DNA of 17,509 nucleotides, from assembly GCA_001414345.1 (NCBI GenBank), contig LLCB01000606.1, positions 1-17,509 of the forward strand. The letters are read 5' to 3'. The stretch's first letter is position 1. Every line of letters starts with the position of its first letter. The notes beneath the pieces were generated by a model. It worked only from the letters and a program-made list of their open reading frames with translations, searched no databases and was not told where the DNA came from. Shown here in pieces: positions 1 to 9,610 of this stretch. The position numbers and the translations under genes were made by a program. The DNA is from Hymenoscyphus infarciens. Lineage: Eukaryota > Ascomycota > Leotiomycetes > Helotiales > Helotiaceae.

Positions 1-470
1 AAATAGTCTCTACTTAATAGAGACTATTATTATATAGTAAAAATAATCTCTACTTAATAGAGACTATTATTATATAGTAAAAATACTCTCTACTTAATAG
101 AGACTATTATTATATAGTAAAAATACTTTCTACTTAATAAAGACTATTATTATATAGTAAAAATACTCTCTACTTAGTAGAGATTATTATTTTATAGTAA
201 AAATACTCTCTACTTAGTAGAGACTATTATAAAAATACTCTCTACTTAGTAGAGACTATTATTCTATATTAAAAATACTCTCTACTTAGTAAAGACTATT
301 ATTATATAGTAAAAATACTCTCTACTTAATAAAGACTATTATTATATAGTAAAAATACTCTTTATTTAATAGAGTAAAAATAGTATCTACTTAGTAGAGA
401 CTATTATTATATAGTAAAAATACTCTCTACTTAATAGAGACTATTATTATAGAATAAAATACTCTTTATA
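1..470. repeat. 40-bp minisatellite, about 11 units plus partial ends
   Basis: Unit starts fall at 1, 41, 81, 121, 161, 201, 233, 273, 313, 353, 378 and 418, with a fragment from 458. Units at 201 and 353 are truncated. The first three differ by about one base each. Each unit carries a short inverted repeat: in the first unit AGTCTCTA and TAGAGACT flank CTTAA, and in the TTAGTAG variants TCTCTACT and AGTAGAGA flank a single T. The array reaches the left edge of the window, so its full length is unknown. The 40-bp period is not a multiple of three, so it is not a coding repeat. Near-identity between units points to copying after the CpA sites had already been lost. Confidence 0.93.
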
Positions 471-574
471 ATACTACTAAGCTAGTTTAGAAGTACTAAG
501 ATATTTAAATCTAAATTAAAGCTATTTATACTTACTTTATATATAGTAGATAAACGTTATTATAGAAAGAATAC

Positions 575-724
575 TATACTAGTAGACTTATATATAGTAT
601 AAGTACTCTATGCTCTTCTCTTCTCTCTTTAGACTTTTATTACTATACTATATAAGAGATTACTTTTATATATTTTACTAATTCTAGTTCTAAGTTTCTT
701 AATTAGTAATCTATTACTTATACT
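575..724. repeat. Dispersed repeat A, copy 1
   Basis: About 150 bp nearly collinear with 2343-2491. Shared landmarks are TATACTAGTAGACTTATATA at the left end, TATATAAGAGATTACTTTTA in the middle, and TTTCTTAATTAGTAATC near the right end. Most differences between the copies are C/T or G/A. Here copy A abuts repeat B (731-886), whereas the second copies of A and B lie apart and in the other order. Confidence 0.85.
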
Positions 725-730
725 ATATAG

Positions 731-886
731 TATAATAGTTTTAGACCTATTACGTAACTCTTTACTATCTAGTAGAATCCTATATATTAGTATTATTTAG
801 ATCTATCTTTGCTTACTACTTTTAGTTTTTATATTAATAACTATAAATAGACTACTTCTCTACTCTACTTCTATCTTATTATTATA
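731..886. repeat. Dispersed repeat B, copy 1
   Basis: About 155 bp matching 1484-1640 in the same orientation. Landmarks are TATAATAGTTTTAGACCTAT at the left end, TAGAATCCTATATATTAGTA, and TATTAATAACTATAAATAG. This copy keeps a CpG (ACGTAA) that reads TATAA in the other copy. It also keeps a TpG at 810 that is not shared. On the minus strand it reads in frame with repeat A as part of the possible coding fragment at 540-1010. Confidence 0.85.
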
Positions 887-1032
887 TTAAACTAAAAGTT
901 ACTCTTCTTATAAGCTTTTAACCTTAGCTTTATTCTAGCCTTTCTACTACTAACTCTATAAACCCTTTTAAATAGCTTTCTAGACTCTTACTAGTAACTT
1001 CTTAATTAATACTAAGCTTAAGACCTTTCTTT

Positions 1033-1082
1033 AGTATCTTTAGATCCTCTCTTTTCTAGTATCTTTAGATCCTCTCTCTCTA
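1033..1082. repeat. 25-bp tandem duplication
   Basis: Two adjacent copies of a unit beginning AGTATCTTTAGATCCTCTCT start at 1033 and 1058, followed by a CT run and then AAACCCTCTCTCT. The AAACCCTCTCT-type motif recurs in variant form near 4411 and 4519, and its reverse complement (AGAGAGGGTTT) occurs near 9495-9525. Confidence 0.85.
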
Positions 1083-1483
1083 GTGTTTATAAACCCTCTC
1101 TCTAAGCCTCTTACTAATAAGAAAGAGCCTCTTTATATCTTAATAAGAGAAGCCTTTTAAGTAGACCTTTTTACTTTTAGCTATATTATTTTCTAATAAC
1201 TCTTAAAGCTTTCTCCTTCTCCTTTTAATATTATAAAAGCTTTTAAAGCTTATACTTTAGTAATTAATAAAATCGTAGAAGTATATGCTAGTTACTTAGT
1301 AGATTATATAGATTAGTATTAAAGAGCGAATATAGAGAGTTTTAGATAACTTAGTATATAGCTAGTATCTTATAGCTACTTTAGTAGAAGGAAGAGTATA
1401 AGCTAGAACTAGTAGATATATAGATAGATAATTATATAGGTTTCTATAGAGCTTAAGAGTAAGCTCTACTAAAGAAAGAGAAA
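1083..1483. other. Intergenic AT-rich DNA, no gene seen
   Basis: The first part is pyrimidine-rich on the + strand (CT tracts, AAACCCTCTCT at about 1093). From about 1260 it switches to purine-rich + strand sequence. It keeps isolated TpG at 1084 and 1286. I see no motif, RNA gene or long low-stop frame I could defend. Confidence 0.5.
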
Positions 1484-1640
1484 TATAATAGTTTTAGACC
1501 TATTATATAACTCCTTACTACTTAGTAGAATCCTATATATTAGTATTATTTAAAGCTATCTTTACTCTTTACCTTTAGTTTTTATATTAATAACTATAAA
1601 TAGACTACTTCTTTACTCTACTTCTTACTTATTATTATAT
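1484..1640. repeat. Dispersed repeat B, copy 2
   Basis: Partner of 731-886. It begins TATAATAGTTTTAGACC and ends in the ACTTATTATTATA region. Relative to copy 1 it shows changes such as CG to TA and CTCTTTA to CTCCTTA, mostly transitions. The flanks on the left are unrelated to those of copy 1, so the boundary near 1484 is real. Confidence 0.85.
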
Positions 1641-1875
1641 ATAGTAGTAATATTTTAAAATCTAGTAATCTCTTTAAATTAAATCTATTTACTAAAACTA
1701 CTTCTATTAACTATATTATAACTAATATCTCTCTCTTATCTACTTTCTAATCTTATAATTCGAATACTTAATTAAAATCTAGCTATTAGTATATATACTA
1801 TCTAGTAATAAGTATAACTATCTTCTAAGTTAGTAAAAAAGATAAAGAATATCTCTTATATATTTTCTACTTTAT

Positions 1876-1973
1876 ATATATACTTTTTATAATCTTTTAA
1901 ATAATCTCTTTTTAATCTCTTAATATATATACCTTTTATAATCTTTTAAGTAACCTCTTTTTAATCTCTTAAG
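1876..1973. repeat. 49-bp tandem duplication
   Basis: Two copies of a unit containing TTTTATAATCTTTTAA then CTCTTTTTAATCTCTTA, with the ATAATC anchor at 1889 and 1938. Differences (AATAATC versus AGTAACC, TACTTTT versus TACCTTT) are all C/T or A/G. Confidence 0.85.
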
Positions 1974-2193
1974 TCTTAAGTTTTTAATTCTTATGCCTCT
2001 ACTCTAATATTAACTTCTAAGACTTAATTTTATCTCCTCTTCTATTCTCTCTTATTAGTATTTCTTATATTACTATAGTAATAGCTATTTTAATAATTTT
2101 ATATATCTATTAACTATATATCTATATCTTACTAAATTCTTACTTCTTATATTAATATATCTCTCTTAAAAGAAATACTATTATATAATATTA

Positions 2194-2275
2194 GCTAGAG
2201 TATATAATCTTTAAAGTTAGATATATAGACGCTAGCTAGAGTATACGACTTCTAAAGCTAGCTATAACTTAGAGG
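2194..2275. repeat. 41-bp diverged tandem duplication
   Basis: Units begin GCTAGAGTATA at 2194 and 2235. The second copy keeps CpG (TACGACTTC) where the first has TATAATCTT, which fits C/T and G/A decay in the first copy. Confidence 0.75.
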
Positions 2276-2342
2276 AAGCTTACTTAAGACTTAGAAGACG
2301 AGTTATAGTCTTATTTCTTTCTTTCTTTTATATTTTTAAGTC

Positions 2343-2491
2343 TATACTAGTAGACTTATATATATTCTAAGTACTTTATACTCTTCTTTTCTCTTTTTAG
2401 AAGTTTATTACTATATTATATAAGAGATTACTTTTATATATTTTATTAAACCTAGTTATAAGTTTCTTAATTAGTAATCTTTTACTTATAC
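2343..2491. repeat. Dispersed repeat A, copy 2
   Basis: Partner of 575-724, same orientation. TACTAGTAGACTTATATA is shared at the left end, and TTTCTTAATTAGTAATC near the right end. It lies downstream of repeat B copy 2, so the A-B order of copy 1 is reversed here and about 700 bp separates them. Confidence 0.85.
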
Positions 2492-2580
2492 TTTTCTATC
2501 TCTTTATTTACTCTTCTTTACTCTTTTATATTCTTATTAACTTCTATTTTATAGAATTCTTTCTAGTTAAGAAATACGTC

Positions 2581-2776
2581 TATAAAGTATACTTAAGAGA
2601 TCTTTATTTTAAGAACTTTTTTAGTAGCTTTTAAAGCTCTTTTAATAGATTTTTTTATACTAAGAGTAGTATTAGCTTTATAAAGTATATTTAAGAGATC
2701 TTTATTTTAAGAACTTTTTTAGTAGCTTTTAAAACTCTTTTAATAGACTTTTTTATACTAGAAGTAGTATTAGTTT
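2581..2776. repeat. 98-bp tandem duplication
   Basis: Two head-to-tail copies, 2581-2678 and 2679-2776, share AGAGATCTTTATTTTAAGAA and TTTTTTAGTAGCTTTTAAA. Differences are almost all transitions: TACTTAAG/TATTTAAG, AAAGCTC/AAAACTC, AGATTTT/AGACTTT, AGCTTTA/AGTTTTA. None of these sits at a CpA site, so they arose after, or outside, canonical RIP. Confidence 0.92.
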
Positions 2777-3122
2777 TATACTATTTTAGAGAAGGTATAA
2801 TAATTAAAAAGAAGAATAAAAGAGTATAAATATAGTAGTAGAAGTAGTTAAAATAGTAGAAGTAGATAGACTTATATTATAAGTTAACTTATACTAAAAT
2901 AATTATTTTTTAGTAGAGCTTTTTAAATTTAAGATTATAGGTAAATTATTATTAAATTTCTATATTATTATATACTTTAATAGAATTTAAAGAAAAAAAT
3001 AATAATTTAAATATTTAGTTATATTAAACTTAGAAATATAAGATTAGAACTACGTTTTAAATTATATAAAGTATAAGAATAACTAATATAATAAAAAGAA
3101 AAGAGATAAATTGCTTATATTT
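2777..3122. other. AT-rich spacer, no gene seen
   Basis: From about 2800 to 2870 the + strand is purine-rich with loose AGTAGAAGTAG repeats; beyond that it is plain A+T. A TpG survives at 3112. It may contain the 5' flank of the KDZ relic, but I could not locate a terminal inverted repeat by eye. Confidence 0.45.
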
Positions 3123-3429
3123 TTATAAAGAGATAAGCCTAGGTTAAGTACTTATTTAAGAGCTATTAAAGAGGCTATAAATAAAGGTTCTACTAATAAA
3201 GAAAGACGTTACTAATTCTAGCTTATATATAAGTATATATAAGCGTTTTAGCCTTAGGTTCTAGGCCTAATATTATACTAAAGTTAGTTTACTTTTTATT
3301 TTAATAGCCTACTCTACTTAAATATCTTAATTTTATAATATTATAATATCTTTTAAATAATAATCTAAACTATAAGTAGGTCTTTTATTTAAGTGTTTCT
3401 TACCTTTTAATTAAGTTAAATTCTCTAGA
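3123..3429 (+). pseudogene. Possible N-terminal part of the KDZ relic, in another frame
   Basis: Starting at 3123, the frame offset by two bases from the main KDZ frame reads as a charged segment (for instance RDKPRLSTYLRAIKEAINKG), with stops only as TAA/TAG. That composition fits the basic N-terminal region seen ahead of the cysteine cluster in KDZ proteins. Joining it to the frame starting near 3430 would require a frameshift or an intron. I see neither a clear splice signal nor a start codon, since ATG is normally destroyed by RIP here. Confidence 0.25.
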
Positions 3430-6400
3430 ATAAGGTAATAAGTATATAAAAAAAAGACTATTTTTAGCTAGTTTAATTAACTATTAAAAATAGAATCTAT
3501 TATTCTATCTAAGATAACGAACCTTTATACCTATAATTAAGAGTAGAGCTTACTTCTTAATAATTCTAGATTTAGTAATAATAATAGTAACCTAAATAAT
3601 AATAATAACTTAGATTAGGTAGATAAGCTAAGAAAAACACTATATAGTAACGTTATAAATTATAAAGCTTATAAGAAGTATTAGACTAAGGTTATACTAG
3701 TTCTTAGATATATATTATTTAATAGTAGTTTTATATACTTAAATCCTATTATATACTCTATTATAATATCTAAAGTTTAATATTATAGTCTTAGTTAGTT
3801 CTAAAATTTATTATATAATTATTACTAATAGTAGCTAAGTATAGTTAAGGATAGAAAAGTTATCTATTATAGTTATAGTTATATAAAAGTATACTTAATT
3901 ATTAAGGATAGTTTTTTTCCTAGTTTTATAACTTAGCTAAGATCTACTTTTAATATAAAGCTTCTTAAAATATTCTATAATATATTAATAATTAGTAAGT
4001 TATTTTAGTATTTCTAAGTAAATACTCTTTAAAGATCTATCTACTACTAAATATATCTTTATATTCTAGACCTTAAAAAGCTTTAAGAATATATATATTA
4101 TAACTAGATTTATATAGAGAAGAAATACTAGGATTTATTTAATAATAAGATAATTCTAAGTTATAAAGATAGTTAGACTATTTCTCTATCTTTAAAATAT
4201 GTTTATTTTATATATTTCTATTAAAGACCTAGTAAAAATAGAATTTCTAACTTATATAATTAGAGTTAAGATAATAACTTCTAATAAAAAAGAAAAGAAT
4301 ATAAAAGTAATTTACTTTAGTAGCTAATTTAAAGTAAATTCTTTATCTATAATCCTTAGAGCTTATAAGAATAGGTAAAAGCCTCTCTACTAGTTCTAGG
4401 CCTAGTTAAAGACCCTCTCTATATATATAATCTAATTTAAAACCCTACTATTCTATAACTTTAGGCTCTACCTCCCTTTTTATATAATCCTATTCTACTA
4501 GCTTAAAACCTAAGTTAAGACCCTCTCTTTATATATAATCTAATTTAGAACCTTACTATTCTATAAGTTTAAGCCCTTCTAATTCTACTAGCTTAGAACT
4601 CTACTATTCTACGAGTTTAAAAACCTCTCCTCTATATATACTCTAATTTAGAACCCTACTATTCTATAAGTTTAAAGACCTCCTCCTTCTTATATAATCT
4701 ACTAGCTTAGAACCCTTCTAATATAGACTATTCTAATACTCTATAACATTCTAATACTATACTTTTAAGATAAGTAAATCTTATAGCTACTTTACTTATA
4801 TAAATTCAAATTCTCTCTCTTAGCTAAGAAACTAAACTAGATTCCTATATCTAAGCTAATAAAACTATTCTTCTTAAAAATAGGTACTCTTATAACTTCT
4901 AAGCTATTACTACTAAGAGAAAAAGCTAAGATAAATTCAAAGGTTTAGATTAAACTAGGTTAATAAATACTATATATTATTATAATATTATATTATAACT
5001 AATTAATTTATATTATAAAGAGATGTTTAATATTATAGTTTATCTTTTAAAGTCTATTCTTAACTAACTTTCTAAAGACGTATATATTATTTTCTAGTAT
5101 AATATTACTTATAAGTTTACTTCTTATATTTAATATTATTATTTAGATATTATAAAGTATATTACCTTTATAATAAATATATTCTATTAATACTCTTATT
5201 TATTATATTATTAGTTATACTAAGGCCTAAGTTAAACTAGATTTCTTAGACTTAGTAATAGTAAAGGGGTAGAAAGAGATTAGTCTTCTAAAAGCTATCT
5301 AGTATTAATATATAGAGTTTTATCTACTCTACTTAAAGAACTTCTTTTAAATACTTAAACTAAGTACTATAGAACCTTATAAAGAGAATAGCTTAGAGAT
5401 TTTCTTAATAAACGATTTAAATATACTTATATTCTTTATACCTAGTTAAAGAATACTATTAAGAAGATTAAAGCTTATTTAATTACTTAGTATATAATAA
5501 TAAATAGTAAAGATATTAGTATTATTTTAGAAAGATTTAAAAACATTTAATAAGAATAGTTTAATATAAAAAATAAAATAGAACTTTAAGTATAGGATTA
5601 AAGACTATTTAACTATTTAAATTGTTTTTTAATATATAAGAAAAGCTACTAAAAAGAGTTTAACTAACTACTCTACCTTAGTAGAGAGGATTTCTATAAT
5701 AAAGTTCTATAATTATCTAAAGATTTCCCTCTTTTACTAGAAGTATAGTATATATTTAGATAATAATTAGATAGAGAATTACTTTATAATATATAAGAAA
5801 TAAATAGTATAGAACTTATTAAGTATAGTTAATAATACTATAATTAGCTTCCTAGAAGTAATATATATCTATAGTATTAAAAATCTTAGATCTATCTTTA
5901 AATTAAAGTAGAAGTTATTAATTATTATTAAATAATAGTTTAATAAGTTTAAGAAATTCGAAATATCTATAATTATATTAATACTAAAAGAATAAAGAAG
6001 TCCTAATCTTATATTTAAGCTCTTTTTTAAAGACTACCTCTTATAGTTAAAAAAAGTAAGAAAATTATAGATTTATAAAAGGAATTACTAGTTAACTACC
6101 TTATTAAACTAATTTCTTTATAAACCTTTAATCTTAAAACTTTAAAAGAAGAATCTAATTAATAAATTTAGTTATATAAGATTACTATAAGTAGATAGTT
6201 ATATTTATTTAAATAAGATCTACTTATAATACCTCTTTTAAGCTTTTTAGATAATATTATAATTCTATAAGGAATCGATATATCTTAGCGCTTTAAGAGA
6301 GCTAAAAAGGAATTTATTTTTCTATATCTTAAATAGATAAGGGTTACTAAATAAGTATAAAACACTATTTAGTTATTATTACTTTTAAAAGTTAAGTTCT

Positions 6401-6760
6401 TAATAATATTAGAAATTTATTAATAGTAGCTTTATATAATTAAGAAGGTATTAACTATAGAATCTCTTATTTATTATAAAGAATCCTTTTAGAATATAGA
6501 TTTATAGAAGAAACTTTAAAATATATACTATTTCTACTTATCTTAAATAAAATATATACTAACTAATATTTAGTCTTTATTAGAAGATTATAAAATACTT
6601 TTTATAAGAAAACTAATCCTTTTAAGAATAACTAAGAAATTTTATATAATTCTAATAATTTTATTAATTCTAAAAGAAGTAGAATTAATTATAAGAATAT
6701 TAGAGATTATACTAAGAGTTTAGATTAAGTTATTAAAAATCTACTCTATTTTTAGCTTTT
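3430..6760 (+). pseudogene. RIP-killed KDZ-superfamily transposase
   Basis: KDZ transposases are RNase-H-fold DDE enzymes that move DNA transposons. In the frame with codons starting at 3430, all stops are TAA/TAG, expected from Gln and Trp codons after RIP. Family landmarks appear in order (codon numbers from 3430). Near 146 a Tyr/Ser run (3865-3882) fits a former Cys/His cluster. FFPSF at 162 (3913) is followed by L-R-S-T-F. D-N-N-F at 281 (4270), then K-R, is the first Asp motif. Y-Y-Y-N-I-I-L lies near 4975. Y-N-I-T-Y-K-F at 557 (5098) matches the family Y-D-I-(A/T)-C-(Q/K) block; N and Y each need one TpG-to-TpA change from D and C. R-L-S-N-S-K-G-V-E-R-D-(stop)-S-S at 5248-5289 matches the G-L-S-x-G-E-x-x-E-R-x-W-S block, ER intact. 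A Lys/Gln-rich C-terminal region reaches about 6760. Ends are approximate; terminal repeats were not found. Confidence 0.72.
4411..4713 (+). repeat. Degenerate ~108-bp tandem repeat inside the KDZ relic
   Basis: Three diverged units. The GACCCTCTCT anchors lie at 4411 and 4519, and the CTAATTTA anchors at 4432, 4540 and 4643. The first spacing is 108 bp (36 codons), so units one and two read alike in the KDZ frame (D-P-L-[Y/F]-I-Y-N-L-I and T-I-L). The second spacing is 103 bp and breaks that reading, so a small indel has occurred. It sits between the D-N-N-F motif and the next conserved block, and is probably a local expansion not shared by the family. Confidence 0.7.
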
Positions 6761-8274
6761 AGTTTATTATTTACTCTTACTTTTAGCTACTACCTATATC
6801 TATAGCTCTACTTTAACTTTATAACTCTCTCTTTAAATATTAAAGCTTTTAGCTTTATACTAAGCTATTAATAATTAATAACTTATTAATAACTACTAAC
6901 TATTAGCCTTTCCTAATCCTTAATAAATACTAGTTAATCTAATAGTATTAAGTATTTAGTAATTATTTACTCTATTCTCTATAATATTATATTATAGTTT
7001 ACTACCTTATAACGCTCTAACGCTCTATATATCCTTACTTTTAAATCTAATACTTAGATACTCTATTATACTTTATTAAATTATCTTTTAACTTTATTAT
7101 TATCTACTAATAGAATTATATCTTCTTCTATTCCTATTTACTTTAATAATAATTTATTATATCTTAACCTATATTTACTACTTCTTCTTATAATATATAT
7201 ATAAGAATAAATATTAGATTTAATAGTAATAATAATATCTCTTTTATAAATAAATAGTAGTATTAATAAGAATCTTTTAGTTATAGTTCTATAAAGAATC
7301 TATATCTTAGAAACTAATATAAGCTAAGATAGTATAAATAATAGAACTTCTTATAAGAGTAGATTCTTTAAGACTTAAAGTACTACTTAAGTATAGATTT
7401 TTCTATATTATAAGTTTCCTAGTATAAAAACTTAAGCTAAATTTAACATTATCTATAATACTTTACTTAAAATATAAGCTTAAGTTTAAAGATAGAAAGA
7501 TATAATTCTTCTATTATATAAAGTTAAAGAGTAAAAAGAAGAGTTAGAGGTAGTAATAAAGTCTTATAAAGATATTCTACTTTAAGAACTTATTTATACT
7601 AGTATTAATATAGTAAGAGTTTAACTATCTTTCTTCTATTAAGGCTAAAATTAATTTTTATAGCTTAAGAAGTTTTATAATAATATAAAGAGTAATATTA
7701 ATAAATAAATTTAAACTAATATAGTAGCTATTTTATTTACTTTTAAGGAAATTTATATACTAATTATAATACTAGTAATAAATTAAAGTTTTAAAGTAAA
7801 AGTATAAGTTTAGTAATAAAGTAATAGAAACTCTTAACTCCTCTATATCTCTAATACTAGTAATACTAAATAAAAAGGTCTAATATAATTTATCTACTAC
7901 TATAACTATAGTTATTATTAAGATTAAAGATATAGATAATAAAAAAGAGTAATATTCTAGTAAAAATTTACTTAAGCTTATCTAGAAAAGGTTTTTATAA
8001 CTATCTTATTACTAGAAATAGTTTTTTAAACACTACTAGTTTTATTATTATTTCTAAAGTAGATATACTAGGAATATAATTACTCTTATTTTTTCTTCTA
8101 TTAATAGAGAAATTTTATAGATTTATTCTTATTATAATAGGTTTATTTAATTAAAATTTACTTTTATAAGTAACTTTAATCTACTTAATTTAATATTAAT
8201 AAAGTCTAATATATTTTAAAATTAGACTTATATTTTTATAAAAAGTAACTTACTTAATATATATATATAATAAC
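6761..8274. other. Region downstream of the KDZ relic, no assignable gene
   Basis: The same + frame as the KDZ relic can be followed to about 7640, with stops only as TAA/TAG but becoming denser. Another + frame looks equally good from about 7500 to 8000 (for instance KVIETLNSSISL near 7820). Neither shows a motif I recognise. There is a small direct repeat, AACGCTCT twice, at 7012-7028. CpA survives at 7447 and 8031. This may be the 3' flank of the dead transposon plus a further unidentified relic. Confidence 0.4.
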
Positions 8275-9060
8275 TATTAAACTTTAATTAAATAATTATA
8301 TGTCTTAGCTAACCTTCTCTCTTATTTAAAGTAGAAATCTCTTAATCTATTAATAAATTAATCTATTTCCTTTCTATTAGTTTACTTTAATTAGATAATT
8401 AGTTATTATATAATATTAGCTAGAGACTATTCTAATTTACTTAAACCCTTATAGTAAATACCTTTAGTATATCTCTTATTAGCTTAGCTAACTCTAATAT
8501 AACCCTTGTTACTACTATATATTTTAAAGTAAGTGTTTTTATCTAGAATTAGTATTAATACTATTAATTTAACTTCTACTTTATAAGAAAGCATAGTTAG
8601 AACTAAATCTTAACTTACTTTTAAGAAAGCTAGATATTAAGTAAGTAGTATAATTTAGCTAGTTAAAGAAGATTTAATAATAAGTATATATTACCTAGCC
8701 TATAATAATAGTAAGGTAGGTATAAGTTTTCTATTATATATACTTAGTTTAGTATTTTTATCTTTCTATACCTAAGTAGAATCTAGCTACTCTATTATAT
8801 AAGGAGCCTATTTAATCTTATTCTTATTAATAATATAATCTTTCTTTCTTTTTATTATTATAGCCTTTATCTTAATAAAATTATTTACCTTTTTCTTATA
8901 TAATTTTAAAAATTCCTTTTAAAGTTTTATTAAAGTAGAACCTAATCTAATTTATAACTTCTTATATAAGTTATAAATCTTCTTATAGTTTTCTTTACTA
9001 TTTTTATTAATAATATTAAACTTATATATATTTAAAATAATTTACTTTTATATTAAAAAT
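8275..9060 (-). pseudogene. Decayed minus-strand coding relic, family unknown
   Basis: Read leftward from about 9015, one minus-strand frame gives roughly 245 codons that look protein-like when TAA/TAG are read as Gln/Trp. It starts with a Lys-rich segment (KLYKKKVNNFIKIK, RKKDYIINKNKIK), passes through a hydrophobic middle, and ends in a basic region (NRLRDFYFKQERRLAK). It keeps an in-frame ATG (CAT at 8592-8594 on +) and an unmutated CAAG near 8507, so it is slightly less damaged than its surroundings. The minus strand is purine-rich here, typical of coding strands but also able to mislead. I do not recognise a domain. It lies tail-to-tail with the KDZ relic and could be a second element or a passenger gene. 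Confidence 0.4.
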
Positions 9061-9468
9061 AAAAGAGAAAATTGTTTTAATACTAGTATCTCCTTTTAAT
9101 AAATACTATTAACTTAAAGTAATTCTCTTTTAATTTTTTCTAATATAATATTATATTTTAGAGAGTTTATAAGATATATTTAACTAAGCTTTATCTTCTT
9201 ATTATTATACTAATACTTAATATTATAATAACTTTAGTAATCTATTAATATTAAAGGCTAATTCTAGCCTAGACTTATCTTTTCTTACTTTATTTTTTAT
9301 ACCTCTTTTATAATAATCTATCTATCTTTTACTATAGACTAGGAATATATAGTTTTAATTAGTTAAAGGTTAGATTAATAATAGATTAATATTAAATTAA
9401 GATATTCTAAGTAATATCTATATCTTTTTAGTAGTTAGTAATTAAATAACTAACTTTTACTACTTAGA
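9061..9468. other. AT-rich spacer, no gene seen
   Basis: Mostly T-rich on +, with no repeat longer than a few bases and no motif I can name. A TpG is kept at 9073. It separates the minus-strand relic from the purine-rich repeat region. Confidence 0.45.
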
Positions 9469-9610
9469 GGTTTAAAGGAGAGATACTAGGAGAGCGCTAA
9501 AAGAGAGGGTTTAAAAGAAAGGTTTAAAAAGAGAGTTTAAGAGTTTAAAAAGAAGGTTTTTATTAATTTTATAAACTAATTCCTAGGTTTAAAAGAGGAG
9601 AGGGTTTAAG
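9469..9610 (+). repeat. Purine-rich degenerate GGTTTAAARGAGA array
   Basis: Variants of GGTTTAAA followed by a run of A/G (GAGAGA, GAAAGG, AGAGAG) recur about every 10-20 bp, with further copies at about 9717-9745. The reverse complement (TTTAAACCCTCTCT-like) resembles the pyrimidine motifs near 1093, 4411 and 4519. It is not a telomere repeat: TTAGGG is absent. Confidence 0.65.

Larger units (their letters stand above)
540..1010 (-). pseudogene. Possible decayed minus-strand coding fragment, family unknown
   Basis: On the minus strand, one frame running leftward from about 1010 to 575 reads as Lys/Arg/Gln-rich protein if TAA/TAG are taken as former Gln/Trp codons. It includes short strings such as KKLRTRISKIYKSNLLYS and REKRRAQSTYT. 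The same segment reappears at 2343-2491 with its reading largely kept, which fits a repeated coding element. I do not recognise the family. The C-terminal part of a pogo-like transposase crossed my mind because of the basic Gln-rich composition, but no catalytic motif is visible. Other frames are not clearly worse between 886 and 1010. Purine-rich minus strand composition alone can mimic this, so confidence is low. Confidence 0.3.
1641..2342. other. Pyrimidine-rich spacer with short duplications
   Basis: The + strand here is mainly T and C with CTT/TCT tracts. It contains two small tandem duplications, listed separately at 1876-1973 and 2194-2275. The only surviving TpG is at 1994. I find no gene, RNA or transposon motif. 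Confidence 0.5.

Noticed and set aside
1..470. CRISPR array
   Set aside because: Units are contiguous 40-bp copies with no unique spacers of similar length, and the rest of the window is eukaryotic RIP sequence.
575..1010. Pogo/Fot1-type transposase C-terminus on the minus strand
   Set aside because: Basic Gln-rich composition is suggestive, but no DDE or helix-turn-helix motif could be found and other frames are similar.
5743..5775. Y-L/A-D-D-like string near 5752
   Set aside because: A short match in a competing frame inside the KDZ relic, without supporting motifs.
6217..6290. Ty3/gypsy reverse transcriptase from a FLDNII string near 6244
   Set aside because: The flanking sequence lacks the other reverse transcriptase blocks, and the string lies in the same frame as, and downstream of, the KDZ motifs.
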